Shown: piece by piece, positions 18,036 through 27,789 of the stretch
How the letters are laid out: each line of letters starts with the position of its first letter
Position numbering within the stretch: position 1 is the stretch's first letter
Source: Enterococcus innesii
GTDB taxonomy: Bacteria; Bacillota; Bacilli; Lactobacillales; Enterococcaceae
NCBI GenBank assembly: GCA_018982785.1
Contig: JAHHEN010000005.1
Span: 124,001 to 188,000 of the forward strand
DNA length: 64,000 bases
Direction of reading: 5' to 3'
The notes under the pieces: model-generated
What the model was told of the DNA's origin: nothing
The model's input: only the letters and a program-made list of their open reading frames with translations
The model's database searches: none
Position numbers and translations under genes: made by a program

Positions 18036-19427
18036 TCAGTCGACAAAGCCGTTTTGCTGAATCACTTCGTGGAACCACTCACCAGACTTTTTGATGGTCC
18101 GTTTTTGGGTAGCCAAATCGACAGCAATAAACCCGTAACGATTTTTGAATTCATTCAGCCAAGACCAATTGTCCATGCAGGTCCACATGTGATACCCGCG
18201 GCACTGGCTGCCTTCTTGGATCGCTTGGTGAACATACCGCAAATGATCTTTGATAAAGGTGATGCGGTACTCATCTTGGATCTGACCGCTGGCATCGATA
18301 AAGCGTGTTTCATCTTCGACCCCCATGCCGTTTTCTGAAATATAACAAGGGATATTGCCATAGTTGTCTCGTAGGTTGATCAAGGTATCATAGATGCCTC
18401 GTTCATAGATCTCCCAGCCTCGATGGGGATTGATTTTCTTTTCTGGCCAATCATAAACATCGAAGTAATCTTCTGGCATTGGTGTGTCCGCTGTTTTGGC
18501 AGAACGCTTTTGCTGCACCCGCCGTGGCTGATAATAGTTGACCCCCAAGAGATCGACCGTGTTTTCTTTAATGATCTGCAAATCTTCGGCTCTGGTTTCT
18601 GGCATGATCGCCAACTCGTTTAAGACAGCGATCAATTCTACAGGAAAGGTGCCTTTGACCGCTGGATCTAAGAAGGATCGGTTAAAAAAGGCATCTGCCA
18701 GTTGCGCCGCTTGGCCATCTTTTTCATCGTTCGGATCTTTCGGATAAGTCGGTGTCAAATTCAAGATGATGCCGATTTCGCCTGGTTGCTGAGACTGACG
18801 GAAGCGTTGGATCGCTAAGGCGCTGGCGAGTGCTTCATGGTAGCCGACTTGCACCGCATGTGCCAAGTTGATTTCTGCTGGGTAATGCTGTTGATACAAA
18901 TACCCCATCTCCACTGGCACGATCGGTTCATTTTGTGTGAACCAATGACGGACTTGATCACCGAACAACTCAAAACACAAAGCAGCATAATCTGCAAATG
19001 CTGTGACAGTCTCGCGATTGAGCCAGCCGCCTTCTTTTTGCAGTGCCATCGGCATATCAAAATGATACAAATTGATGAAGGGCTCGATGCCATTTTCGAT
19101 CAAAGTGGCGAAGTACTCGCGATAAAACGCCACCGCTTGTTGATTGACCGCTCCTCTTCCTTCTGGCAGCAAGCGACTCCACTGGATCGAGGTTCGAAAA
19201 GAATTAAAGCCGATCTCTTTCATCAACGCCACATCTTCTGGATAACGCTGCAGCAGCTGGACGGTATCTTTTGGTCCCCGTTTTTGATAAAAACGTTCTG
19301 GCTCCGTTGCGTACCAATAGTCCCAAATCGAATCGCCTTTGCCATCATCGGCCATTCGTCCTTCAGTTTGTGGACCGCTGGCGGCGGCTCCCCACCAAAA
19401 ATCTTTAGGAAAATGCAGGTTAGTCAT
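18036..19427 (-). CDS. Glycoside hydrolase family 1 enzyme
   Basis: Cytoplasmic beta-glycosidase of 463 residues, normal for GH1. N-terminal signature FPKDFWWGAAASGPQTEG; acid/base Glu in WFTQNEP (near residue 165); nucleophile Glu in YISENGMG (near 365). In the aglycone/phosphate loop it reads SWLNEFKNRYGF: relative to 6-phospho-beta-galactosidases the Ser and Tyr are kept, but the key Lys position appears to be Asn with a Lys one place earlier, so phospho-specificity is uncertain. It overlaps the kinase gene by eight bases, inside an alpha-mannosidase operon fed by an ABC importer, so an unphosphorylated substrate such as a beta-mannoside or beta-glucoside is plausible. That is inference. 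Confidence 0.85.
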   Translation of the reverse strand: MTNLHFPKDFWWGAAASGPQTEGRMADDGKGDSIWDYWYATEPERFYQKRGPKDTVQLLQRYPEDVALMKEIGFNSFRTSIQWSRLLPEGRGAVNQQAVAFYREYFATLIENGIEPFINLYHFDMPMALQKEGGWLNRETVTAFADYAALCFELFGDQVRHWFTQNEPIVPVEMGYLYQQHYPAEINLAHAVQVGYHEALASALAIQRFRQSQQPGEIGIILNLTPTYPKDPNDEKDGQAAQLADAFFNRSFLDPAVKGTFPVELIAVLNELAIMPETRAEDLQIIKENTVDLLGVNYYQPRRVQQKRSAKTADTPMPEDYFDVYDWPEKKINPHRGWEIYERGIYDTLINLRDNYGNIPCYISENGMGVEDETRFIDASGQIQDEYRITFIKDHLRYVHQAIQEGSQCRGYHMWTCMDNWSWLNEFKNRYGFIAVDLATQKRTIKKSGEWFHEVIQQNGFVD

Positions 19428-20295
19428 GGGCAGTCACCTGCTCTTTGCCTAACAAGAGACAGCCGATAATCCCGCTTTTGTTCGGCAAGCCCCAAGTGAC
19501 GATGTAGTCTTCCACTGGTGGTGTCTCCATATAGCCTGCCATTTGTTTTTGGAAGGATTGTTGGATTTGAGCGAGTAGATGCGGCTGATTCATGACCCCG
19601 CCGCCTAAAATGATTTTCTCAGGTGCTAAGGTCAACGTGATATTGACCAGCGCTTGCCCTAGATAAAAGGCTTGCAACCCCCAAATCTCGTGCGCTTGCG
19701 GCAAGTCTTGTCCTTTGATCCCCGTACGTCCTTCTAAAGAAGGCCCTGCGGCTAATCCTTCCAGACAGTCTCCGTGATAGGGGCAAGTACCCTCATACGT
19801 ATCTTCACTGTGGCGTTTGACATAGGTATGACCGATTTCTGGATGACCGATCCCTTCGAAAATCTTTCCTTCACGAACGACCCCGGCGCCAATGCCGGTC
19901 CCTACCGTCAAATAGACACAGCTGTCTTTGCCTTGCGCCGCCCCTTGGCGTAATTCTCCATAAGCGGCAGCATTGACATCTGTTGTCCAAGCAAATGCTG
20001 TCTCTGGGTAGCGCTTTTTTAAAGCACCGAGAAAATCGAACTGCTGCCAGCCCTTTTTTGGCGTGGCTAGTATGTGGCCATAGGTCGCTTGGGTTGGATC
20101 GATCCCGATCGGACCAAAGGAACCGACCCCTAATGACACGAGATCGTAGGGATCGAAAAAGGCAAAGATCGCCGCTAACGTTTCCTCTGGTGTTGTCGTT
20201 GGGATCGACTCTTGGGCGATGATCGTCAGCTGGTCATCGGCAACGGCACAAATCATTTTTGTGCCGCCGGCTTCAATTCCTCCGTAAACCATCAT
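19420..20295 (-). CDS. ROK-family sugar kinase (fructokinase/mannokinase type)
   Basis: ATP-dependent hexokinase of 291 residues. It has the first phosphate motif GGIEAGGTKMICAV, a catalytic Asp in TTDVNAAA (near residue 105), the ROK signature from YLTVGTGIGAGVV, and the zinc site made by HPEIGHTYV with Cys residues in GTCPYHGDCLEG. This set matches the ScrK/GmuE group, which accept fructose and often mannose. Located directly after GH38, it probably phosphorylates mannose released by the alpha-mannosidases to mannose-6-phosphate. The preference for mannose is inferred from context. Three bases separate it from the GH38 gene. Confidence 0.88.
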   Translation of the reverse strand: MMVYGGIEAGGTKMICAVADDQLTIIAQESIPTTTPEETLAAIFAFFDPYDLVSLGVGSFGPIGIDPTQATYGHILATPKKGWQQFDFLGALKKRYPETAFAWTTDVNAAAYGELRQGAAQGKDSCVYLTVGTGIGAGVVREGKIFEGIGHPEIGHTYVKRHSEDTYEGTCPYHGDCLEGLAAGPSLEGRTGIKGQDLPQAHEIWGLQAFYLGQALVNITLTLAPEKIILGGGVMNQPHLLAQIQQSFQKQMAGYMETPPVEDYIVTWGLPNKSGIIGCLLLGKEQVTAHD

Positions 20296-20298
20296 TTC

Positions 20299-22977
20299 TC
20301 ACTCCTTTACTCCAATGGTACGAATTTCATATGGGTGTAATTGCTCATTGACGCTCGATGCTTGTTCTTCCTCTAAAAGATTCAACAGACAAAGTGCCGC
20401 CTGCTCTTTTTGCACGTGAAAGGCAGTGGCTTGATCCGCCAAATTATAGCCCCGCAAAACGATCTGATGGTCTTGGCGATTGCGTTTTAAGGCGGTGATA
20501 GCTACCGTCGATCCATGAGCTTCCATGTATTGGTTGCTGCTGGCTAGCTTGCCTTGATGCTTGTCGGTCTGGCTTGCCGTCCAAGGAACTTGGGCAGCTT
20601 GTGCTTGGCGATACGTTTCATAACGTTCTTCAGGAGCCCCATGACAGGCTACGCCGTATTCAAAGGTGTGGCTGCCTAAGCATTGCGCTTCTGGTGTTGG
20701 GAAGTAGCCCCAATCGCCTAGTTCTCCCGTACAGCGCAACAAGGTCAAGCAGATCTGATCCTTCACGATTTCATATTCGTTCAAACCAAAATTAGAAACC
20801 GTCATGCCACTAGTTTCATCATGCAAGTTGACAAAGGCGTGCTGATGCTGCGGATTTGCTGGGTTTTCCCAATGACTGGAAACCTGATTCGGCCGTTTTA
20901 CGACTTCATAAATGCTGTCAGCTTCATGGAAATCCGTGATGATCCCTGTTGGGAATAACACCCGCAGTCGGTGATCTTTGCTTTGGTTGTTGACGGTGGT
21001 TTTAAATGCCAGGCGGTTGCTGGTTCGTTCTAAGCGAATCTCCGTCTCGATCTTGAAAGCAACCAATTCTTGACTCCGCTGCGCCTTACGGAAACGGAAA
21101 TCGACGACAGCTTTTTGTTCTTCTAACAAACGGTTATCTGCTGAAACGGGAATCTGCAATTCTTGCGTCAGTCGCACGATTCCCACCAATGGATCGTTTT
21201 GTTCGATCGTCACGTGATGCGGAAATTGCGTCGATAAGATTGCTTGATCCCCTTCTGGTTGTTTGAAGATGTACTCATTGGCGATATCCCCCACATCCTC
21301 AAAAACCAGTAAATTGCGATAGGTTTTTTGGGTTGCTTTGTCTGTAATCGTCAAGCTGCCGTTTTCAGTAATGACGGCTTCCAAATGTGCGTTGGCAAGT
21401 TTACGCCCTCCTTCTGAAACGATCGGTGCGCTCTCTACTGGCGTAGCGGCTTTTTCCACTAGGGCAAAGGTCTGCCATGAAAATTCCGGCAACTGGTTTG
21501 CTTCTACTTGGACCGTGACAAAGCGTTTCATGAAAGGAATCCGAAAGGCATCTTTAGGCAATTCATAGTCAAAAAGGACCTCTTCTTCACTGATGATCGC
21601 AGCAACAGGGTTTCCCTGTTCATCGATCACCGAATAAGAACCTTTTGGCTTCGCCAACAATTCGTGGTAAAGCTTGCTTGGCAATCCTTCACGGAATGTT
21701 TTACGCTCAAGTTCGATCACCACTTCCACTAAACCAGAACGCGTGCTGCCAGTGGTGTTGAAGACCACGAAGGGGCGACTCTCCTCAGGAAACTGGCTCG
21801 TGTCGATGGCGGCTACTAAATTGCGTAACGCTTCATCTGCCACAAACTTGCCGATTTCATTGGCTTTTTCAAATCGCGGCATCATTTCTCGGTGTACCTC
21901 GTCCACTGAGCAGCCGCAGATGCTGTCGTGAGGATGATTTTGCATCAGAGTTTTCCACGCATGATCCAACATATCGTGAGGATAGCTGCCGCTTGCTTCA
22001 TAAGCCATAGTTGCTAATGGCTCCGCAACATTTTCTAATTGGCGGGAAACCTTTGTATTCCATTGTTTTAGATAGACTCGGGAAGAGGCGGTATTGGCTA
22101 AAGTATACCAACCATCGGTTTCTTGACTGGTCAATTCACCTGTAACAGTTCCTAGGTCATCTGGCAGCTCTGCTTGCACTGCTTCAAGGTATTCGGTAAA
22201 GCTGGCGTGCTTGAATTCATACTCTGGGAAAAGCTCGTTGGCTGTACGAATCGCTGCCGAAATGTCTTTTTGGACGGGTTGATGATCGACCCCATTCATC
22301 ATTAAATAATGATTGGTGGCACCAAATTTTTCTACATCTTGCAGTTTTTGCGTCCAAAAAGCTTTGGCTTCTGCTTTATCCACTGGAATCTCATTGCCAT
22401 TGGAGTACCAGTTGGCAAAGAGTAGACCAAAGATTTGACTGCCATCTGGACCTTCCCAATGCATTTCAGAATATTGGGAAGTAAATTGATCATCGGGTAA
22501 AACTTCGTTGTCAAAGCCGATCGGTTTGACGCCACGACCAAATGCAGCACTTTCAAGATTGGCTTGCAGCATCATTTGCGGGGTTTGCCCCATATTGCCG
22601 AAGGTATCTGGGAAATACCCCAACATAACGGGGGTGCCCCACTTTTTGCTTTCTGCCATTCCAATCAGCATATTACGGGTGTTTGATTCAGCACTGATCA
22701 AAAAGTCATCTTGCAAAATATAAAACGGACCGATCTGTAATTTTCCTTGTTGGATGGCCGCTTTGACCGCTTCGCGTTTTTCAGGTCGCACTTCTAAATA
22801 GTCATCCAAGATGATCGTCTGTCCATCTAGATGGAAGCTGTGGAACTCAGGGTCATTTTCAATTAATTCTAAAAGATCATCCATCAATTCAACTAGCCGC
22901 ATGTGATGCTGTTCGTAAGGCATGTACCACTCCCGATCCCAGTGGCTGTGTGAGATGATATAAACTTGTTTCTTCAT
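20299..22977 (-). CDS. GH38 alpha-mannosidase
   Basis: Cytoplasmic alpha-mannosidase of 892 residues, the usual length of bacterial GH38 enzymes. The zinc-binding HSHWDREW motif lies at residues 9-17, followed by IILDDYLEVRPE, the nucleophile region near GYFPDTFGNMGQ (Asp about residue 115-120 together with the zinc set), and the later zinc-ligand motif NHPHDSICGCS near residue 350. A central helical and C-terminal beta-sandwich region follow. In streptococci the orthologous enzyme removes alpha-1,3-mannose from trimmed N-glycan. No signal peptide, so its substrate must be imported. Second gene of the GH125-GH38-kinase-GH1 operon. Confidence 0.93.
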   Translation of the reverse strand: MKKQVYIISHSHWDREWYMPYEQHHMRLVELMDDLLELIENDPEFHSFHLDGQTIILDDYLEVRPEKREAVKAAIQQGKLQIGPFYILQDDFLISAESNTRNMLIGMAESKKWGTPVMLGYFPDTFGNMGQTPQMMLQANLESAAFGRGVKPIGFDNEVLPDDQFTSQYSEMHWEGPDGSQIFGLLFANWYSNGNEIPVDKAEAKAFWTQKLQDVEKFGATNHYLMMNGVDHQPVQKDISAAIRTANELFPEYEFKHASFTEYLEAVQAELPDDLGTVTGELTSQETDGWYTLANTASSRVYLKQWNTKVSRQLENVAEPLATMAYEASGSYPHDMLDHAWKTLMQNHPHDSICGCSVDEVHREMMPRFEKANEIGKFVADEALRNLVAAIDTSQFPEESRPFVVFNTTGSTRSGLVEVVIELERKTFREGLPSKLYHELLAKPKGSYSVIDEQGNPVAAIISEEEVLFDYELPKDAFRIPFMKRFVTVQVEANQLPEFSWQTFALVEKAATPVESAPIVSEGGRKLANAHLEAVITENGSLTITDKATQKTYRNLLVFEDVGDIANEYIFKQPEGDQAILSTQFPHHVTIEQNDPLVGIVRLTQELQIPVSADNRLLEEQKAVVDFRFRKAQRSQELVAFKIETEIRLERTSNRLAFKTTVNNQSKDHRLRVLFPTGIITDFHEADSIYEVVKRPNQVSSHWENPANPQHQHAFVNLHDETSGMTVSNFGLNEYEIVKDQICLTLLRCTGELGDWGYFPTPEAQCLGSHTFEYGVACHGAPEERYETYRQAQAAQVPWTASQTDKHQGKLASSNQYMEAHGSTVAITALKRNRQDHQIVLRGYNLADQATAFHVQKEQAALCLLNLLEEEQASSVNEQLHPYEIRTIGVKE

Positions 22978-23049
22978 TGATTTTTACTCCTCGCTGTTTG
23001 CGTCGTTGGACTGCTTTTGTGTCACTCGAATGGTGGTGAGTCGTGCTGC

Positions 23050-24339
23050 TTATTTTTCCACTCGGATATCGAAATAATCCATGACCAATTCACAAAACAT
23101 CATGTTCGCCCACGAGAACCATTCTCTCGTGTATTGCGAAGGATCATCGACATCGAACCCTTCATGCATCAAATTGGTACCCGCATCTGTCGCCACTAAC
23201 TGATCCAAAATTCGTTTCTTTTCTTCTTTGTCAGTGGTGGTCATCCCTTCCATTGCCATGGCGATCGGCCACACATAATTTTCTGGCGTATGAGAGCTGC
23301 CAATGCCTTTGGCGTATTTGCCTTCATAGAAATACGGATTTTCACTGCTCAACAACGTTTTACGGGTCTGAAGATAAAGAGGATCTTCCATGCTGCCATA
23401 CCCCAAGTAAGGAGCGGCGATCAAATTCGGCACATTGCTGTCATCCATCAAGGTGCTATTACCGAATCCATCCACTTCATAGGCGTAAACTTCTTCGCCA
23501 GCTTGGTTCGTGGTCAACCCGTATGCTTTGATGCCCGCTTCGATCTCTGCTTGCAATTTTTTCGCTTGTGCCACGATCGCTACGTCTTCTAAAACCGTCG
23601 TAAAGATTTCTTGGATATAGCCTAAGACCACCACCGCAAACATATTGGAGGGAATCAAATAGCCGTATTTGCAGGCATCATCACTTGGTCGAAAGCCTGA
23701 CCAAGTCAAGCCGACGGGTTTCACCGGCGCGCCTTTGCCGTCATGAGTCAAGGTATCTTCTTTTCGCCAGGTATCCCGTTCAAAGCGATACGGGGATTCC
23801 GCATGGTTTTGTTCTGTCACAAACACCTCCAAGGCTTTTTTGATGCCCGTTACAAAATCATCATTGAACTGATCGGTTCTGCCTGTATTTTTATATAGCA
23901 GATAGGCCAGTTGGATCGGATAACACAAAGAGTCGATCTCATATTTGCGTTCCCAGATCCAATCGTTCATTTTTGTATCGTCTGTTTGGTGGCCAGCACC
24001 ATTGGCTGATTCGTTAAAGGCATTTGCATAAGGATCGATCGTAATATAGTAGAATTGCTTCTTGACTAACCCGCTGATCATGCTTGCTAAGTCTTTGTCT
24101 TCTTTGGCGATCACTAAATAGGGACGAACTTGCGCAGTGGAATCTCGCAGCCACATCGCTGGAATATCCCCCGTCAGTAAAAAGGTCGTGCCATCCTCAT
24201 GACGCTTGACCGTCGTTAATAGTGTATTGGCAAAAGCTGCGTTAAAATTTTTCGCCCAATCGGCATGCGTTTCTCCGCATAGATCCGTAATCGTTTCCAT
24301 AAATGTTGCTACTGAAGTTGGTATTTCTTTATAAACCAT
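23050..24339 (-). CDS. GH125 exo-alpha-1,6-mannosidase
   Basis: Cytoplasmic exo-alpha-1,6-mannosidase, about 429 residues, typical of the family. It contains the conserved PAMWLRDSTAQV block near residue 60, YANAFNESANG near 105, WERKYEIDSLCYPIQLAY, TWSGFRPSDDA near 215 (family catalytic region) and SSHTPENYVWPIAMAM near 345. Start at 24339 has GAAGGTG five bases upstream. The streptococcal and clostridial homologues cleave alpha-1,6-linked mannose from N-glycan cores. It opens the operon and is divergent from the regulator gene; a TTGATATATCAA palindrome sits at its transcription start. Confidence 0.93.
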   Translation of the reverse strand: MVYKEIPTSVATFMETITDLCGETHADWAKNFNAAFANTLLTTVKRHEDGTTFLLTGDIPAMWLRDSTAQVRPYLVIAKEDKDLASMISGLVKKQFYYITIDPYANAFNESANGAGHQTDDTKMNDWIWERKYEIDSLCYPIQLAYLLYKNTGRTDQFNDDFVTGIKKALEVFVTEQNHAESPYRFERDTWRKEDTLTHDGKGAPVKPVGLTWSGFRPSDDACKYGYLIPSNMFAVVVLGYIQEIFTTVLEDVAIVAQAKKLQAEIEAGIKAYGLTTNQAGEEVYAYEVDGFGNSTLMDDSNVPNLIAAPYLGYGSMEDPLYLQTRKTLLSSENPYFYEGKYAKGIGSSHTPENYVWPIAMAMEGMTTTDKEEKKRILDQLVATDAGTNLMHEGFDVDDPSQYTREWFSWANMMFCELVMDYFDIRVEK

Positions 24340-24357
24340 TCCATCACCTTCCCTGAT

Positions 24358-24408
24358 TTGATATATCAATTTACGAACCTAGTATATCATGAATCATGTG
24401 AATGTCTA
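24358..24408 (-). promoter_or_regulatory. Promoter and operator of the GH125 operon
   Basis: Minus strand: -35 TAGACA (24403-24408), 16-base spacer, extended -10 TGATATACT with TATACT at 24381-24386. Eleven bases downstream lies the perfect 12-base palindrome TTGATATATCAA (24358-24369), covering the expected start of transcription. An identical TGATATATCA lies at the divergent regulator promoter, so the GntR-type protein is the likely ligand. Confidence 0.65.
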
Positions 24409-24456
24409 GCGCTTTTTCAAAATAATTAAAGGGTTTTCATTTTTGTTGGTTTATGG

Positions 24457-24481
24457 TATGCTAACAAATATGATATATCAA
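24457..24481 (+). promoter_or_regulatory. -10 box and operator of the GntR/PBP regulator gene
   Basis: A -10-like TATGCT (24457-24462) is followed after seven bases by ATGATATATCAA (24470-24481), whose core TGATATATCA equals the GH125 operator. The geometry mirrors the divergent promoter, indicating autoregulation. The ribosome site AAAGGGG begins right after. Confidence 0.6.
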
Positions 24482-24494
24482 AAGGGGTTTTCTT

Positions 24495-25546
24495 ATGAAA
24501 CAACCATTATATAAAAAAATTTACGCGGAACTTCACGAAGCCATCATTGAAGGCCGTTTGGCTCCGGGCAGTCGTGTTCCTACTGAAAAAGAACTATCTG
24601 AACAATACCAAGTCAGTCGGATCACCTCTAAAAGAGCCTTGACGGAACTGGAACAAAATCAGCTGATCTATCGCGTGCAAGGCAGCGGCAGCTTTGTCCG
24701 GGAATTGAAGGAAAAAAAGCGACTGGACGAATTTTGTTTGTCTTGCCCTTTGCCAATGATCTTTCTTTAGGAAACTTTACCGAAGGCATTTATCCAGTGA
24801 TGCAAGAACACGGCTTTGAACTTTTGATGACACCAGTGGATTATTTGGAAAAAACGACGGCAGCTGAGCTGATGCAAGAATTCGACGGCCTGATCTATTA
24901 CGCCAGCAATACGTTTTCTTACTATGACTTGCTGTTCGAATGTGCTGAAAAACACTTTCCTATCGTGACCTTAGATAAAAAGTTGCATGAGTTTGAATTT
25001 CCAGCGGTCATGCCAGATAACTTTCAAGGTGGACAGCTAGCTACGGAGCATTTACTTGCGTTGGGGCATCAACGGATCGCTTATATTTTTGGTGATACCC
25101 ATCATCCACAATCCGTCCGTCAGCGTTATCTAGGCTACATCGATGCACTGAAAAAAGCCCAAAGAACCTTTCGCACCAAGTTAGACGACGCGACTGCCAG
25201 CATCGCAAATGCGCTTGACTACCTGGAAGAACATCAGGTCACGGCAGCCGTCTGTGAAAATGATTTGATCGCCATCGAATTGATGCGGGCATTGCGCCAA
25301 ACAGATCTGCATGTCCCTACCAACATTTCCCTGGTTGGTTTCGATAATATCCAAGCCGCTGCCCTCGTTGATCCAGCCCTAACGACCATCGGGCAGAATT
25401 TTGCGGAGATGGGGCGCTTGGCAGGAAAGCAAGTGATTGAGAAAATCAACGCTGCGAAGGCAGCAACCCCAGTACCAACGGAGACGACCACCCATTTAGT
25501 GGCGGTTTCTTTGATCAAAAGAGAATCAACCCAATTAAAGGAGTGA
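24495..25546 (+). CDS. GntR-type regulator with periplasmic-binding-like effector domain (AraR-like), frameshifted
   Basis: Cytoplasmic transcription regulator, about 350 residues after repair. Residues 1-70 form a GntR winged helix (PTEKELSEQYQVSRITSKRALTE split around residues 30-52); the rest is a LacI-type sugar-binding domain, the AraR architecture. The frame breaks at about 24729-24735: LKEKKRLDE must continue ILFVLPFANDLSLG, requiring one added base. It precedes GH92 and diverges from GH125, and two TGATATATCA palindromes flank the shared promoter region. The inducer is probably mannose or a mannoside, which is inferred. Confidence 0.85.
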
Positions 25547-25551
25547 ACCAA

Positions 25552-27701
25552 GTGAACGTATCAATGATCGACACACGACACGGAACAGACAACCAATATA
25601 GTTTTTCCCATGGCAACTGCCTGCCTTATACAGGGGTTCCTTTTGGCATGAACTACTTTGCCCCGCAAACCAGTGATCAACGCGGCAGTTGGTGGTTTCA
25701 TCCAGAAGATCGAACCTTTCAGGGCTTTCGCATCACCCATCAGCCTAGCCCTTGGATGGGGGATTTCAGCCATCTGACGATGCTGCCGATAAACGGCACG
25801 CTTTCTGAAAATACCCTTTTCCATGCGCAAAGCTCGTATCGTCCCGAAGAAAGCACCTTTAATCCAGCCTTTCTTAAAATCAAGACACAGCGGTATTTAA
25901 CAACAACGACTTTGATCCCCAGTATGTATGGCGGTGTGCTGACTATTGAAAACTGTGGGGATCAGCCGGGTCTTGGCTTGTCACTGCCGGGTGACTATGT
26001 CTTAGAACAGTTGGACGAACAGACCGTGGCTGGTCAACTGATCGTATTTTCCGGGTGCGAAGATGAACGCTTCAACTTCCATTTCGTCTACCGTTTTGAA
26101 ACACCCATCACGGCGATCGAAGGTGCCTTGACAGGCAAAGAAGCCTTCGTTGTTCTCCGCTTTGATGATTGCCAAACACAGACGATCCGTTTTGCGACCT
26201 CGTTTCTCAGTCGCGAACAAGCTTGCTTGAACTTGCAGCGGGAACAGCAATGGGCTCCTGCCGATTATCTGGCTTCTGTCCAACAGCAATGGAATCATTT
26301 TTTGCAAAAAATCGAGATCGAGCATCACGATCAAACACAAGTTTCTACTTTTTATCATAATTTTTATCGCTTATTCTTGTTTCCTCAAACCTTCTTCGAA
26401 ATCGATCAAGAGGGCCGCAAAATGCATTGGGATACCTTGGCAAAAGCGATCAAACCAGGACCACTGTATACAAACAACGGCTTTTGGGATACGTATAAAA
26501 CTGTCTACCCGCTCTTTTCACTCTTGGCCGTCGAACAATTGGAAGACATGCTGGAAGGCTTTTTGAACAGTTATCGCGAAAGCGGCTTTTTACCGAAATG
26601 GCTATCACCCGATGAGCGTGGATTGATGTCAGGGACGCTGATCGATGCCGTGATCGCTGATGCCGCAGTAAAAGGCATTCGTCCCGATTTGATGCCCGAA
26701 TTTTTAGCAGCGATGAAAAAAGGCGCCACCGTCCAAAGTGAAAATCCCAATTATGGTCGGCGTGGCACAACGGACTATTTGACTTACGGGTATGTGCCAT
26801 TGACGCATCATGAATCGGTCAATCACACCCTTGATTATTGTTACAGTGATTTTTGTATTTCACAAGTCGCGCAACAGCTGGGTGACGAGCAAGCAGACTA
26901 TTATCAGCAGCAATCGCAAAACTACCGCAACATTTTCGATCAGGAAACTGGCTTTATGCGGGCAAAAGATCCCGATGGTGCCTTTCGTCCAGAATTCAGT
27001 GACACACGCTGGGGCTTGGATTATGCAGAAGGCAGTGCGTGGCAAAGCAGTTTTGCTGTTTACCATGATTTCGCTGGTTTGATCGCCGAACATGGCGGCA
27101 AAGCGGCCTTTGAAGCAAAACTGATCGACTTGTGCAATCAAGAACCTCGCTATACGACAGAAGGCTACGGCTTTGAGATCCATGAAATGAGTGAGATGGC
27201 CGCACTCGATTTTGGTCAGCTGGCGATCTCCAATCAGCCAAGCTTCCACTATCCGTATCTATTCAGCTATTTGGGCAAACCAGAAATGGCACAGCCCTTG
27301 ATCAAGCAGCTATTGACGCAATGCTTCAACGACTCACCAAAAGGCTTTCCTGGCGATGAAGACAACGGCAGCATGGCTGGTTGGTACATCTTCAACTCCT
27401 TGGGCTTTTATCCAGTCACACCAGGGACGGGGAATATGTCATCGGCATGCCATTATTTGATCAAGCAACACTACATCTTGCTTCAGGCAAAGACTTAGTG
27501 ATCAAGAGCACGCCCAATGCGCCGCAACAGCTCTTCGTGGATAAAATCACATTGAACGAAGAACCCTTCGAGCGATTGTTTTTCACCCACCAAGAATTGA
27601 CTGCCGGTGGTACATTGAACTTCCAGCTAGGTATCGTCCCTCGCAGCAAAGAGTGGTCAGCCGATGCTTATCCTTATAGCGTCAGTCAACCACATGCATA
27701 A
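25552..27701 (+). CDS. GH92 alpha-mannosidase (probable alpha-1,2), frameshifted
   Basis: Calcium-dependent alpha-mannosidase, about 716 residues after repair, normal for GH92. Conserved blocks include DTRHGTDNQYSFSHGNC at the N terminus, GFRITHQPSPWMGDF near residue 60, NNGFWDTYKTVYPLF near 310, GFPGDEDNGSMAGWYIFNSLGFYPVTPG near the end (given here as two overlapping family motifs). The GTG at 25552 is eight bases behind AAAGGAG. The frame breaks in the G4 run 27429-27432: PGTG should continue EYVIGMPLFDQATLHLA. No signal peptide, so it acts inside the cell, as the pneumococcal GH92 does. It would remove the outer alpha-1,2-mannoses first. Confidence 0.9.
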
Positions 27702-27703
27702 CG

Positions 27704-27789
27704 AAAAAATCGCTCCTTAGCAAAAGGCAGCAGTCTACTTTCAGTCAAATGAAAGTGCACGCTGTCCCTGCTAGGGAGCGTTTTTTTTA
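27704..27789. terminator. Bidirectional terminator between GH92 and the HAD gene
   Basis: Outer stem CGCTCC(TTA)GCA at 27711 onward pairs with TGCTAGGGAGCG ending at 27780, with an inner hairpin between; an A-run precedes and a T8 run follows. Confidence 0.85.

Noticed and set aside
24387-24420. cre site near the GH125 promoter (AAAAAGCGCTAG on the minus strand)
   Set aside because: The spacing between the TG and CG elements is wrong by one or two bases and the 3' half does not match.
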